Source: JAJZMA01 sp021850405
GTDB lineage: Bacteria; Chloroflexota; Dormibacteria; Aeolococcales; Aeolococcaceae
Direction of reading: 5' to 3'
NCBI GenBank assembly: GCA_027365835.1
Contig: DAHXLU010000075.1
Coordinates: forward strand, 1 to 20,619
DNA length: 20,619 nt
Position numbers and translations under genes: made by a program. The notes below the pieces were generated by a model. The model ran no database searches and was not told the origin of the DNA. It saw only the letters and a list, made by a program, of their open reading frames with translations. This document shows positions 1-8,930 of the stretch, one piece after another. The number at the start of each line of letters is the position of its first letter. Position 1 is the first letter of the stretch.

Positions 1-91
1 TTCCCCCGTTTGGGCGAAGAATCCATTGACCATGGCGCAGAAGGTGGTGAAGCTTGGCGCAGTGAACAGTGGTTGAAACGAAACGAGCAGT

Positions 92-1173
92 TTGGTGAGA
101 CTTGTGGGAAGATTACTGCCAAAGAGCATTGGTGTTTCCGCGTCCTTTGTGGAGTTGGTTTGTATTACCACCAATGCTCTTCTGTTGTATGTGGGCACGC
201 GCGTCCACGTCACATGTATGGCAGCCCACCATGCAACCGGCCCACCTCTCTCAGATAATCCTGAAAATGGCGAAACTCAAGTTCGGAATGGGGGCACCTG
301 GCCACAGACCCCATACCAGGAGGAGCTTCTGGCAAGCGCGGTGGCTGCTGCTGTCAGGGTAGTTACTCATGAGCACACACACGCACTCTCCGGAAGACGC
401 TGCTCGCCTACCTCCAGGCCGTATGCGCTAGCCATGACTGAAGGTGTTACCGAGCTGGCAACGCGCCTCCTGCTGCTACAGGTTCTCGACGAGGCTGCTG
501 TGACACGCACACTGCCACGGGTGACTGTTGCAAGCGTGACTCCCGTGTACGTAAAGCACACCTAACAGGAGAGGCACCAAAAGCACTTCTCCTGGCATAC
601 ATGAGGGCGGGGGCCGACGGCATTGCCCTTGATGCCATGATGAGCAGGCTGGAAGCTTCCCCATTGCTGGGCAAATTAACTGCCAGCAACCGGCACCGGG
701 TACGAGAGACGCTCCTCGCCCCGCTTGATGAGCGTGTTGCGGTATCCCATGCCACTTCGAACCGGCAGGAATGGCTGGAGACGGTGGGAGACATCTCAGT
801 AGCCCAGCGCGTAATCGGGCAACTCACCGGCTGTTCCCCATTCCCTCCGCCGTTGTCGCAACTGGGACTGGCCGACTCACTCAGGGAAGAGTGCTTCACA
901 GCCCCTTCCCGTCTGGGATTTGTACTCAACGATGCCTATCTGGTGCTGGGGAACTTCGAAGCATGGACTGTGCCCGGGGACGAACTGGATGTACGAACCT
1001 GGGCCGTACCCAGACCTCCCTCCACGGCCCCTGCGATCTCACTAGCACAACTTGTTGCAGCAACCCCACAGATACCTGACATTCTTGCGTCGCCACGCCA
1101 CCGTAGCGTTGGTTCCCAGATTGTATCCCCCGCAAAAGACCTGTCAGGCAACGGCAAGGGACACGGTCTCTAA
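92..1173 (+). pseudogene. Frameshifted HExxH (gluzincin-like) metallopeptidase remnant
   Basis: Two overlapping open frames read as one broken gene. The upstream frame ends at TAA 563-565 and contains HEHTH (368-382), a zinc metallopeptidase HExxH motif. It is followed 20 and 24 residues later by glutamates in EGVTELA, the spacing expected of a gluzincin third ligand. The downstream frame is open from about 446 to the stop at 1173 and continues with helical, protein-like sequence (LTGEAPKALLLAYMRAGADG). Joining them near 555-570 needs one shift, equivalent to a single lost base. The true 5' end is unclear: coding quality is poor before about 270, and no start with a ribosome-binding site is visible. 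I do not recognise the specific family. The alternative is two unrelated ORFs or a sequencing indel. The HExxH call rests on the motif only. Confidence 0.45.
122..181. repeat. 13-bp perfect inverted repeat
   Basis: AAGAGCATTGGTG (122-134) is exactly reverse-complemented at 169-181, with a 34-base spacer. It lies in the decayed 5' part of the metallopeptidase region. There is no T-tract, so it is not an obvious terminator. It could be a remnant of an element end or a chance hairpin. Confidence 0.5.
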
Positions 1174-1949
1174 TCCCTGCCCCTACCAGCGGCGGAGATG
1201 AGTGTACCCAGCAGAGCTTAGTCCACATGCTGCCGCCGCAAGGTCGTTATCCCAGAGGCATATCCCCGCGATCCGCAGGGAAGAGTATTCTACCCGACCC
1301 GCAGATGCGCGCAGCTCTACCTGGTTCACATGCATATCTGAACTCAACCTTGCTCGCTCTTGAGCGGCATGCCCACTTTCCACGCAGTCTTCCAGTCCAC
1401 TCAACAAGCCAAAATACGCAGTTGGCGCTGATCCAGCCAGCGGGGGCATCACCGACTACGGGGCAAGTTCACTGTTGCAGCTCGCGTCCCCAGATATACC
1501 AACACCGCAGGTACGCCCTCTGCCAACCGAAGTCAGTACTGTTGCGACCGCTATAAGTAACCTGACGCCGTTCGCACAATGACCTGCCCGACGCCTGCCC
1601 TCAATTTCTGACCGTTCCATTCCCGACAGTCAGCTGCGGCAACAGGGCCGCGCTACCGGGTACCGCTCAGATACCGGAGTCGGCAGTAACTTGACAAGGC
1701 AGCGATCCCTAAACATGGGACAAGCAGACACTCGTGAAAGAAGCCCGAAGCCCAGAACTATATACAGCAATCTGGCCCGTACGACATATCCATGAATCTG
1801 TGGGTCCGGACCTGCTCAAGAGGCTGCCCCCGCGTGGCGGCCAAGACCAGTTGCCCGGCATGAAGGGAACTCACCTGCGAGTGGGCTGACTGCGACCGCC
1901 TGCCACTCTGTTCCCGGCACCACTGTGACCCATTGGATAGAATAGCTCC
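1174..1949. other. Intergenic or decayed stretch without a supported gene
   Basis: No intact gene is supported here. One forward frame stays open in three successive blocks (about 1202-1360, 1362-1583 and 1584-1790), broken only by TGA codons. The predicted residues are Pro/Ser/Thr-rich. This would fit a degraded C-terminal part of the preceding peptidase gene, but it could equally be chance in DNA of this composition. The last part holds the promoter of the dehydrogenase gene. Confidence 0.35.
1938..1943 (+). promoter_or_regulatory. -10-like hexamer TAGAAT for a leaderless start
   Basis: TAGAAT is followed by exactly six bases (AGCTCC) and then the ATG at 1950. This places the expected transcription start at or next to the A of the start codon. 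No Shine-Dalgarno sequence precedes this ATG. No good -35 is seen. The same arrangement occurs before the GTG at 10931. Confidence 0.55.
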
Positions 1950-2786
1950 ATGAGCAAAAAAACAATACTCATTACCGGCTCCACCAGCGGCCTTGGCAAG
2001 GCGCTGACTGAAAGGCTCGCGACCAGAGAAAACTTGCATCTCCTGCTCCATGGTCGCAACCTCATGCTGCTGGAAGAACTTGCAACCGCCGTCTCGTCCA
2101 CACCCAACAACACAACGGCAGACATCGTATCAGCGGACCTTTCGGATCTCGACCAGGTGCATGAGCTGGCACATAAGGTCACTGGGAATTGTGACCAGCT
2201 GCACGTACTGATTAACAATGCGGCTGCGGGCCCAGGCGCGAAAGGGGCCCCAAGGGAGCGCAACGTGCAGGGAATCGAACTGCGGCTCGCGGTCAACTAT
2301 CTCGCGCCCTTTCTGCTGAACCGGCTATTGACACCTCTGCTGCGCTCCACGCCTGGTGCGCGGATAGTAAATATTGCATCTGCCGGACAGCAGCCGCTTG
2401 ATTTTGCAAATCTGGAACTTGAGCGGGATTATGAGGGCTGGCGCGCATACATGCAGAGCAAAACCGCTCTCCTCATGGACACTATCGATCTTGCCAAAGA
2501 GCTCGAAGAAGAGGTAACTGTGAACGCAAATCATCCTGGCACGTTCATGGATACCGGAATGGTACGGACTGCAGGGGCGGCGCCGCGCACACCGCTGAGC
2601 CAGGGTGTCGAGGCAACCCTTTTCCTTGCTGAAGACGATAGTGTTGCTCAAACAACCGGTTGCTACTTCAATCAGAAGGAGCCTGCGCGCGCCATTGACC
2701 AGGTCTACGACCCCACGGCCCGCCAGCAGCTGCACAGCTGGGCACATCAGCGCCTGGGCGGCCTCCTGCAAAAAGAGCCCGTATAG
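1950..2786 (+). CDS. Short-chain dehydrogenase/reductase (SDR) family oxidoreductase
   Basis: This is a 278-residue classical-type SDR, a soluble NAD(P)-dependent oxidoreductase of unknown substrate. The N-terminal Rossmann motif TGSTSGLG is at residues 9-16, the NNA motif at 89-91, Asn116 in VNYLAPF, catalytic Ser144 in IASAG, and the YxxxK pair Tyr167/Lys171 (YMQSK). All key residues are present, so the enzyme should be active. The C-terminal half reads like the retinol-dehydrogenase or daunorubicin C-13 ketoreductase-like SDR branch that acts on bulky lipophilic substrates, but that is only an impression. The ATG is chosen because a TAGAAT hexamer lies six bases upstream, suggesting leaderless translation. 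The gene stands alone and converges on the hydrogenase-like operon. It looks intact, unlike the sequence to its left. Confidence 0.93.
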   Translation: MSKKTILITGSTSGLGKALTERLATRENLHLLLHGRNLMLLEELATAVSSTPNNTTADIVSADLSDLDQVHELAHKVTGNCDQLHVLINNAAAGPGAKGAPRERNVQGIELRLAVNYLAPFLLNRLLTPLLRSTPGARIVNIASAGQQPLDFANLELERDYEGWRAYMQSKTALLMDTIDLAKELEEEVTVNANHPGTFMDTGMVRTAGAAPRTPLSQGVEATLFLAEDDSVAQTTGCYFNQKEPARAIDQVYDPTARQQLHSWAHQRLGGLLQKEPV

Positions 2787-2826
2787 CTGTCACGCTGCAG
2801 GCTGCAAAACGGGCATCGCGGGCACG

Positions 2827-2869
2827 ACCCAGGCCCGATACGCCGCCAGCCCCGTCAGAGCCTGGGTTT
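2827..2869 (+). terminator. Possible terminator after the SDR gene
   Basis: An 8-bp stem, ACCCAGGC (2827-2834) with GCCTGGGT (2860-2867), has a 25-base loop and ends in a short TTT. It lies 40 bases after the SDR stop, between convergent genes. The loop is long and the T-tract weak, so the call is tentative. No convincing terminator is seen for the converging operon that ends at 2973. Confidence 0.35.
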
Positions 2870-2972
2870 GGCCATGAGTTGGCTGCCCGATACGGGGCAC
2901 CTCAAGGAATGGATCAGGAAGTGCAGCCGGACTCCATGAATTACACTGCCATGCCCGCGCACCATGTGCTGA

Positions 2973-5063
2973 TTACCGCACAAACAGGATAACTACAAAG
3001 ACTATTACCAGATAGAGAAGGTAGATACTTACATGACCGTTCTGAACTATCCCAACCGCCTGGGACGCGTGCCGCATGCCGCTTACCACAGGACGGTAGA
3101 GATATGATTCCACCGGCTCCACCACCCGCCTGAAATAGCGAACGGAATGAGCAAAGAAAGGTGCCTGGTGATACTCTCGCTCAACGGCGCGCCGGTCCCG
3201 AAACACACCTCCAAATGTGGAGCGAAACAGGTTGGTAAAGGCGGTCGCCGTATACTGCATTGACGGGTGGTACGGAGAGTAACCCCCCACCCATACATCG
3301 CTTTCCCGGCGATTCCTGGGGGCTAGCAGGTGCAGCACACCAGCGACCACCGCAATGATGAAGACTAGACTGAGCAAAATGTAGGTTGGGGATATGAACG
3401 CATAGGTGAAACTGGTAGGCGTTATCACTACCCCATTGGCATGAATAATCTGGCCAAGGAAGGTTCCACCCAGACGGGCTGGAAGTGCAAACTGCGATGG
3501 GTGCAGGAAAATCGGGGGCAGCATGGAGTTGAGAAGACCAGGTACATGAGATGCACCTTCAGCTGATGCCACCGCCTCCCCTATGCCAAGGGGCGGTATC
3601 AATGCTGTTATCACCGCGATCCCTGCGGTTACCAGCATGCCCAGCCGCATCGTAACCGGAACCTCGACAGCGGCTTTGGCGGATCTGCTGCGGGGTGCCC
3701 CCAGGAATGCCCCTCCGAAAACACGGACGTAAGCCGTGGTAGCCAGGGCAAAGGTGAGCGTAAGCAACATTCCAGCACCCGCAATATAAACGCGACTCTC
3801 AGGACTGTGCAGCACCCGTGAGCGGATCAGCATCTGCAAGCCCAGCCATTCGGTCTGGAATCCATTCAGGGGAGGGATGCCAGCCAGCCCCATCGCACCG
3901 ATGAAGAACAATAGTGTGGTCCATCGCATGCGTCGCGCCAGCCCTCCAAGACGATCCATATCGAGACCGTGCGCAGCAACGTCTACGCAGCCAGCACCCA
4001 TGAACAATGTGCTTTTAAGCAATGCATGGTAAAGCGCGTGGAGGATTACAACTACAAGCGCCGCACCGGCCAGAAGCCGATGGTGGCTGCTGGCGAACAC
4101 CAGCGCCAAACCCAGCATGGCCACCATGAACCCCAGGTTCTCTATCGTGCTGTAGGCGAGCATCCGCTTCAGGTTCGGAACCAGTAACGAAAACAGTACG
4201 CCATACGCAGCGGTGACCACTCCAACTGCCAGCGTCAGGTATCCCCACCACCCATCCGGGGATGGAAGAAACGTGACCGTAGTTAGCACCAGTCCGTATA
4301 TTCCCATGGAAACCACAATCCCTGACAGAGCCGCAGACACATTGGCTGGCGCTGCCGGGTGTGCCTCAGGCAGCCAGCCCTGGAGCGGCACGAGCCCAGC
4401 CTTGACCCCAAAGCCGACCAGAAACAGAAGGAAGGCGGCCGATGCCAGTCCCCCACCTATGACTGGATGCTGGGCCAGAATTGCAAAACTGACACCAGCC
4501 CGAAGGGCCCCCAGGACGATAAAGCCGAGCGCCAGCGAGATAAATCCAATTTTTGACAGCGCCAGCATCAGGAATGCAGCCTGTGGTCGTCCCGGCCGGT
4601 TGAACTCAAGTGTCGTAAGGACGTACGTGGCGATAACCATCATCTCCCACCAGAGCAGGAAGGTAAAGGCGTTAGCGGCAGCCAGCAAAAGCACAATGGA
4701 TGCCAGGCTGATATTCAGCAGGGCGTGCAATCCCGCCTGCCGGAACGGTCCTCCGACATGGGGAGCATATCCGGCTGTATAGATTGAAATACCGGTGGCC
4801 ACCACGCCGGTCAGGAGGAGAAAAGTGCCAGCCAGTGCGGAAGAGTGGAAGGCAAAACCTCCTATTGGAGTACTTACCGGAATGCGAAATGCAGCTCTGC
4901 CTCCGCCCAGCCAGAACGCTGAGGTGACCACCACCAGAATGCCTCCAACAGTGGCTGCAGCGGCCGAGATATCACCGAAAACACTCCAGCGCAGCACACC
5001 CAGACCCAGCAGACTGGCAACCACATAGCAGGCCACTGCGGCAGCCAGCAACTCAAGCACCAT
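2973..5063 (-). CDS. HyfB-like antiporter-type membrane subunit (NuoL/M superfamily) of Ehr-type complex
   Basis: This 696-residue, very hydrophobic protein is of the proton-antiporter-like (Proton_antipo_M) family, like the HyfB/HycC subunits of group 4 hydrogenases. Ion-path residues typical of the family are kept: Glu140 in LLWWEMM and Lys221 in GFGVKAGLVPLQGWLPEAH. The C-terminal segment WVGGYSPYHPSMQYTATAF matches the HyfB-type tail, which ends in a last membrane helix. The expected role is ion translocation coupled to electron flow in the peripheral arm. It is the last gene of the operon. The ATG lies two bases after the TGA of the small-subunit gene, with GGAGGA just upstream inside that gene, so translation is coupled. 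Length is close to the family norm (about 670 residues). No anomaly was noticed. Confidence 0.93.
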   Translation of the reverse strand: MVLELLAAAVACYVVASLLGLGVLRWSVFGDISAAAATVGGILVVVTSAFWLGGGRAAFRIPVSTPIGGFAFHSSALAGTFLLLTGVVATGISIYTAGYAPHVGGPFRQAGLHALLNISLASIVLLLAAANAFTFLLWWEMMVIATYVLTTLEFNRPGRPQAAFLMLALSKIGFISLALGFIVLGALRAGVSFAILAQHPVIGGGLASAAFLLFLVGFGVKAGLVPLQGWLPEAHPAAPANVSAALSGIVVSMGIYGLVLTTVTFLPSPDGWWGYLTLAVGVVTAAYGVLFSLLVPNLKRMLAYSTIENLGFMVAMLGLALVFASSHHRLLAGAALVVVILHALYHALLKSTLFMGAGCVDVAAHGLDMDRLGGLARRMRWTTLLFFIGAMGLAGIPPLNGFQTEWLGLQMLIRSRVLHSPESRVYIAGAGMLLTLTFALATTAYVRVFGGAFLGAPRSRSAKAAVEVPVTMRLGMLVTAGIAVITALIPPLGIGEAVASAEGASHVPGLLNSMLPPIFLHPSQFALPARLGGTFLGQIIHANGVVITPTSFTYAFISPTYILLSLVFIIAVVAGVLHLLAPRNRRESDVWVGGYSPYHPSMQYTATAFTNLFRSTFGGVFRDRRAVEREYHQAPFFAHSVRYFRRVVEPVESYLYRPVVSGMRHASQAVGIVQNGHVSIYLLYLVIVFVVILFVR

Positions 5064-5065
5064 TC

Positions 5066-5899
5066 TCAGTCCTCCTCCAGGCTGACACCGTGGCGTTCGG
5101 CAACTCTTCCAAGAGCGAGAAGCAGACCATGCAGAAACGCCTGTGGCGTGGGAGGGCAGCCTGGTATGTAAGCATCAACTGTCAACAGCTCGTCCAGCGG
5201 TCCCCGCGTCATTGGGCCACCGGCAAAGCTGCCTCCACTTATGGTACAGGCTCCCGCTGCAATTACCATTTTTGGCCCAGGCATGGCAGCGTAAGTTGCC
5301 ATCAGTACCTTCTCCATGTTGCTCGTAACCACCCCGGTTACCAGCAGAAGGTCAGCATGGCGGGGGGTGGGAGTGAAGAAGAAGCCGAGACGCTGCAGAT
5401 CCACGTAGGGACTGCTGAGCATCTGCAGTTCCGACTCGCAGCCATTGCACGACCCCACATCAATGTGGCGAATATGCAGGGAGTGCCGGAAGATTCGAAG
5501 AGCCCGGTCTTGCACCATACCGACCACATCGGGCCGCAGGGATGGCGTGAGCCCTTCACCATCCTTCCAGTTTACCGTCGTGCGTAGCTGCTCGCGTTTT
5601 TTTACTGCAACCCGGGGATCATCGATTGGAATGAATGCGTCAGGAAAAGCTCGGACACATCGGTTGCAGAGAATGCAGGCGCCAGCGTCAAACGTTAGCT
5701 CCCCAGATCCCTCGGTGCCGGTCGTGGTTATGGCACCGGTTGGACAGAGGCTTCCGGCCTCCAGCGCCTGGGCCGCGTTCAGCTCCTCCCACCTGAGGTG
5801 GATCGCTGAAGACGCCTGCTCCTCTCCAGGAACGGCGGACAGGGGGAACGACGTAGTCCGTTTACCGGTCCGCAAGCCATTTACTATCCACCTGCTCAT
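5066..5899 (-). CDS. HyfI-like small subunit fused to a half ferredoxin (HyfH-like) domain
   Basis: The 277-residue iron-sulfur subunit has two parts. Residues 1 to about 110 resemble the start of HyfH-type polyferredoxin subunits (MSRWIVNGLRTGKRTTSFP), but only Cys52 (CPTGAI) and Cys75/78/81 (CILCNRC) remain, enough for one [4Fe-4S] cluster instead of two. The remaining part is a NuoB/HyfI-like small-subunit domain with Cys151 and Cys154 (GSCNGCE), Cys218 (GACTISGG) and Cys248 (PGCPPTP), the full ligand set of the proximal cluster. Electrons could thus pass between a soluble donor or acceptor and the membrane arm. The ATG overlaps the stop of the large-subunit gene (ATGA), and two bases separate it from the hyfB-like gene. 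The fusion would replace separate HyfH and HyfI proteins, and no separate hyfH is present in the operon. Confidence 0.92.
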   Translation of the reverse strand: MSRWIVNGLRTGKRTTSFPLSAVPGEEQASSAIHLRWEELNAAQALEAGSLCPTGAITTTGTEGSGELTFDAGACILCNRCVRAFPDAFIPIDDPRVAVKKREQLRTTVNWKDGEGLTPSLRPDVVGMVQDRALRIFRHSLHIRHIDVGSCNGCESELQMLSSPYVDLQRLGFFFTPTPRHADLLLVTGVVTSNMEKVLMATYAAMPGPKMVIAAGACTISGGSFAGGPMTRGPLDELLTVDAYIPGCPPTPQAFLHGLLLALGRVAERHGVSLEED

Positions 5900-7449
5900 C
5901 GATCGAACTCCGCATGGGACAGTGAGAAACTGGCCTCGATAACTGGATAATCTGTAAGATTGTTGCCGCTACTGCAGGCGTGAGCGTAAGGGTGCCAGTT
6001 AACCGCTGCAGGCGGGCGGGCCCGCCATCTGACCACAGCTCCCGCCTCATCCAGGATGACAAAGTGCAGGGTCTCTCCCCCTGGAGCTTCAGCCCAGCCC
6101 AGGGCGGCCCCTGCGTGCAGGGCAAGAGGTGCTTGCTGGTCTGTACTGGCTGGCCAGCTGGACAGGAGCTGGGAAAGAATTGAAAGCGACTGTTCCAGTT
6201 CTGCGATATGTACTCTAAAGCGGGCTTCAGCGTCCCCTTCTGTGGCTGTGGGAACCTGAAACTTAACCGCTCCATACGCGGCGTATGGATGGTCCCTGCG
6301 CACATCCCTGTCTATACCGGAAGCGCGCCCTACTGGCCCCACCAGATTGTGCGCAACGGCGTACTCATGGTCAAGAACAGCGGTGGTCTCCAGACGATCC
6401 ACAAACGTTGATGTATCCTCCAGAAGCCTGCGGAGCCGATCCGTACGGGAAGACCAGGTCTCAACCTGCGCCGCCAGCCAGTCGCGCGCTTCTGGCGACG
6501 GCAACAGCGTCATGCCACCGGGCTGCAATGCTCCCCGAAGGTAACGATTCCCGGTCAGACGCCCGGCGGCGCGAAGCGCCTCCTCCTTGAGTATTCCGTA
6601 CTGAGCCGCTGCTACCAGCAGTCCTGTGGCCTCGGCAAGCCTGGATATGGTGCCAAAATGGCTGTACAGTCGCTCCACCTCCCCCAGAAGGGAGCGGGCG
6701 TGTTCAACAACCGGAGCAACGTCAGCTCCCACAGCTCTTTCGACAGCACGGGTGAAGGCCAGCCCATTGGCAAAGGAAGAAGTGCCAGCCACCCGCTCCG
6801 CCAAATGGATGGCCCGATCTGCGGATTGCCCCACGGCGAGCCGTTCTATCGCCCGAAATTTAAATCCCAGCTGCATGTCGACTGCCACAATGTCCTCTCC
6901 ACCGGATGAGAAGAGAAACTGGGCCGACTCCTGTGCCCCACTCCTGACAGGCCCTAGTGGCAACGCAAATACGCCCTGACCCGTAACCCTGGGGTGCTGG
7001 GGAACATGGAGCGGGTGAGACAGCATGTCATAGCCAGATGGTGGTGCGTCCCGCATAGGATGGTTCTCTGACGGCCATTCGTGAAGGCGCAGGCGGGCCG
7101 GAGCTGGATGCCCGACAGGCTCAAGCCCATGCATCTCATAAATTTCGCGCTCATACCAGCTGGCAGCATGAACCACTGCTGTCAATGATGGAAACCGGGG
7201 CTGGGCAAGCTGCGTATGCACAAGCAGCCAGGATGATTCCCCCTCCATCTGGAGCACTGCTGTCAGGCTCGCCGGCCCATCACCAGGAGTGCTGGCAAAA
7301 AGATCCGACAGGACTGTACTTTCCAGCAGGGCGGTGAGATGTTGCAGAAAGTTTCCTTCAGAACATTCAACCGATATATCACCGTCCGCTCGCAGCTGCG
7401 GCTGCAGGCCAAGAGTTGCTGCCAGCTTCTGGAACTGCCCAATGCTCAT
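5896..7449 (-). CDS. HyfG-like large subunit lacking the [NiFe] cysteines (Ehr-type)
   Basis: The 517-residue protein has a NuoC-like N-terminal domain (ASWYEREIYEMHGLEPVGHP, about residues 96-115; ENHPMRD 128-133) followed by a NuoD/large-subunit domain (LGPVRSGAQES 165-175; LGFKFRAIE 194-202). The nickel motifs are degenerate. The L1 RxCGxC position reads RVAGTS, with Ala221 and Ser224 for Cys and Asn228 for the usual His. The C-terminal DPCxxC position reads EASFSL, with Ser507 and Leu510 for Cys. Only two cysteines occur in the whole protein (29 and 492), so a [NiFe] site cannot form. The product is a non-hydrogenase large subunit of the kind called energy-converting-hydrogenase-related. 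It is coupled by ATGA overlaps to the genes on both sides. There is no C-terminal tail for maturation-protease cleavage. The true electron partner is unknown. Confidence 0.93.
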   Translation of the reverse strand: MSIGQFQKLAATLGLQPQLRADGDISVECSEGNFLQHLTALLESTVLSDLFASTPGDGPASLTAVLQMEGESSWLLVHTQLAQPRFPSLTAVVHAASWYEREIYEMHGLEPVGHPAPARLRLHEWPSENHPMRDAPPSGYDMLSHPLHVPQHPRVTGQGVFALPLGPVRSGAQESAQFLFSSGGEDIVAVDMQLGFKFRAIERLAVGQSADRAIHLAERVAGTSSFANGLAFTRAVERAVGADVAPVVEHARSLLGEVERLYSHFGTISRLAEATGLLVAAAQYGILKEEALRAAGRLTGNRYLRGALQPGGMTLLPSPEARDWLAAQVETWSSRTDRLRRLLEDTSTFVDRLETTAVLDHEYAVAHNLVGPVGRASGIDRDVRRDHPYAAYGAVKFQVPTATEGDAEARFRVHIAELEQSLSILSQLLSSWPASTDQQAPLALHAGAALGWAEAPGGETLHFVILDEAGAVVRWRARPPAAVNWHPYAHACSSGNNLTDYPVIEASFSLSHAEFDR

Positions 7450-8930
7450 CGGCGTACCACCTGACTGGCGCCAAGCAAAAGAGAATGAAGCGGACCTGGG
7501 ACCCAGACGCCCAGCAGCAATACCGCGGCCAGCAGCAGGTACCCAGGTGCAAGTACCACCGCCCCAAGATCAGATCTGGGAGGCAGGGTTGCTGAGTCTC
7601 CATCTCCAAAAACCATCCTGTTGAACGGGCCCATCAGTGCAAGAAAGCCGATCAGGAGCAAGACCGCTATCGATACGCCAGCTGCCCAGGCGTGACTGGT
7701 GATAGCTCCGCTGATGATGGTGAATTCGGATACGAACAATCCAAACGGTGGCGCCCCTGCTATGGCCAGGGCCCCAGCCAGCATGAGTACTGCCGTCGCC
7801 GGCGCCACCCTGACCATGCCGCGAACATCACTCATGGTGACTGTACGAAACCGCAGCAATACATTCCCGGAGTTGAAAAACATAAGGCTCTTTGCCATGC
7901 TGTGGGTAACCATCTGGAGTAGAGCTCCCACCACCGCCAGCGGTGCGCCTATGCCGAATCCGGCGGCTATCAGGCCCATCTGTTCCACTGACGAATAAGC
8001 GAGCAGGCGCTTGAAATTGCGCTGGGAGACCATAAAAATAACCCCTACAATCATGGAAAACAGCCCAAAACCAAACAGCGCTGCGTGCAGGGTGCCGATC
8101 TGGGCATGGGCTGATGGAGTGACCAGCGAAAGCACCCTCACAATCACCAGCATGGCACAGTTGAGTTCTGCTCCCGACAGCATGGCACAGACAGGTGCCG
8201 GGGCCTGGCTGTGCGCGTCGGGAAGCCAGGTGTGCATCGGAGCCAGCCCCGCCTTGGTACCAAAGCCAACCAGCACCAGCAGAAACGCGGATGCTGCCAG
8301 TGTGGGGGACAGGTGGAGCCCTGCTGCTCCCAGGACCGGGATGGAGAAGTTGAAGGATGGCCCCAGGACGGCAATGCCGGATGCATACAGCAAAAGGAAA
8401 CCAAGGAGTGCAATAAGCTCACCAGCGACTGCCAGGATCAGGAACTTCCATGCAGCCTCAAGGGGCTCACGCGAGCCATAGAAGTCGACCAGCGGCGCGG
8501 CCGCAAATGTTGTGGCAGTGGTAGCGGTCCAGAGCAGCGCCAGATTCCCCGCCACTGTCACAAGAACCATTGTGAAGACAAACAGGTGAAAGAGCACAAA
8601 ATACTTGCGCAGCTCACCAACACGCAACACATGGCCCTGCGCAGGAGAGCGAAAGTAAGCGATGGAGTAGGCGCCTGCCATGGTGGCTACGGCCACCACC
8701 ACCAAAAGTACCACCGCGTTAAGGTCATCAAAATAGAGCCAGCCTCCAAAGACCTGCATTGGTCCAGTGCCCAGCAGCCTTGCGATCAGGGTCAGGGCTA
8801 CAGCAAGGGTCGCCAGACAGGCGGGCAGCACAATGGCATACCTTATGCGATCATTTGCCAGAAGCAGGCTGGCAAATCCTGCCCCAAGTGGAATGGCCAG
8901 AACAGCTATGAGCAGAGTGGAGTTGATCAT
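7446..8930 (-). CDS. HyfF-like antiporter-type membrane subunit with altered transmembrane Glu
   Basis: This is a 494-residue polytopic protein of the Proton_antipo_M family, closest in pattern to HyfF/NuoN/MrpD-like subunits. Lys226 in VGFGTKAGLAPMHTWLPDAH and the KRLLAYSSVEQMG and THSMAKSLMFF segments are family hallmarks. The helix that normally reads W-x-A-x-E-x-T-T carries Thr138 in place of Glu (LLWTATTATTF), while the following REPLEAAWKFLI match is normal, so the alignment is secure. The residue change may alter or abolish proton transfer in this subunit. In the same operon the HyfB-like protein keeps its Glu. Expected location is the cytoplasmic membrane, next to the HyfE-like subunit. 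Start and stop both sit in ATGA overlaps with neighbours, confirming the ATG at 8930. Confidence 0.93.
   Translation of the reverse strand: MINSTLLIAVLAIPLGAGFASLLLANDRIRYAIVLPACLATLAVALTLIARLLGTGPMQVFGGWLYFDDLNAVVLLVVVAVATMAGAYSIAYFRSPAQGHVLRVGELRKYFVLFHLFVFTMVLVTVAGNLALLWTATTATTFAAAPLVDFYGSREPLEAAWKFLILAVAGELIALLGFLLLYASGIAVLGPSFNFSIPVLGAAGLHLSPTLAASAFLLVLVGFGTKAGLAPMHTWLPDAHSQAPAPVCAMLSGAELNCAMLVIVRVLSLVTPSAHAQIGTLHAALFGFGLFSMIVGVIFMVSQRNFKRLLAYSSVEQMGLIAAGFGIGAPLAVVGALLQMVTHSMAKSLMFFNSGNVLLRFRTVTMSDVRGMVRVAPATAVLMLAGALAIAGAPPFGLFVSEFTIISGAITSHAWAAGVSIAVLLLIGFLALMGPFNRMVFGDGDSATLPPRSDLGAVVLAPGYLLLAAVLLLGVWVPGPLHSLLLGASQVVRR

Noticed and set aside
447..929. 160-residue minus-strand ORF over the metallopeptidase remnant
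   Set aside because: It is Ser/Arg-rich shadow sequence without motifs. The plus-strand frames carry HExxH and better protein character.
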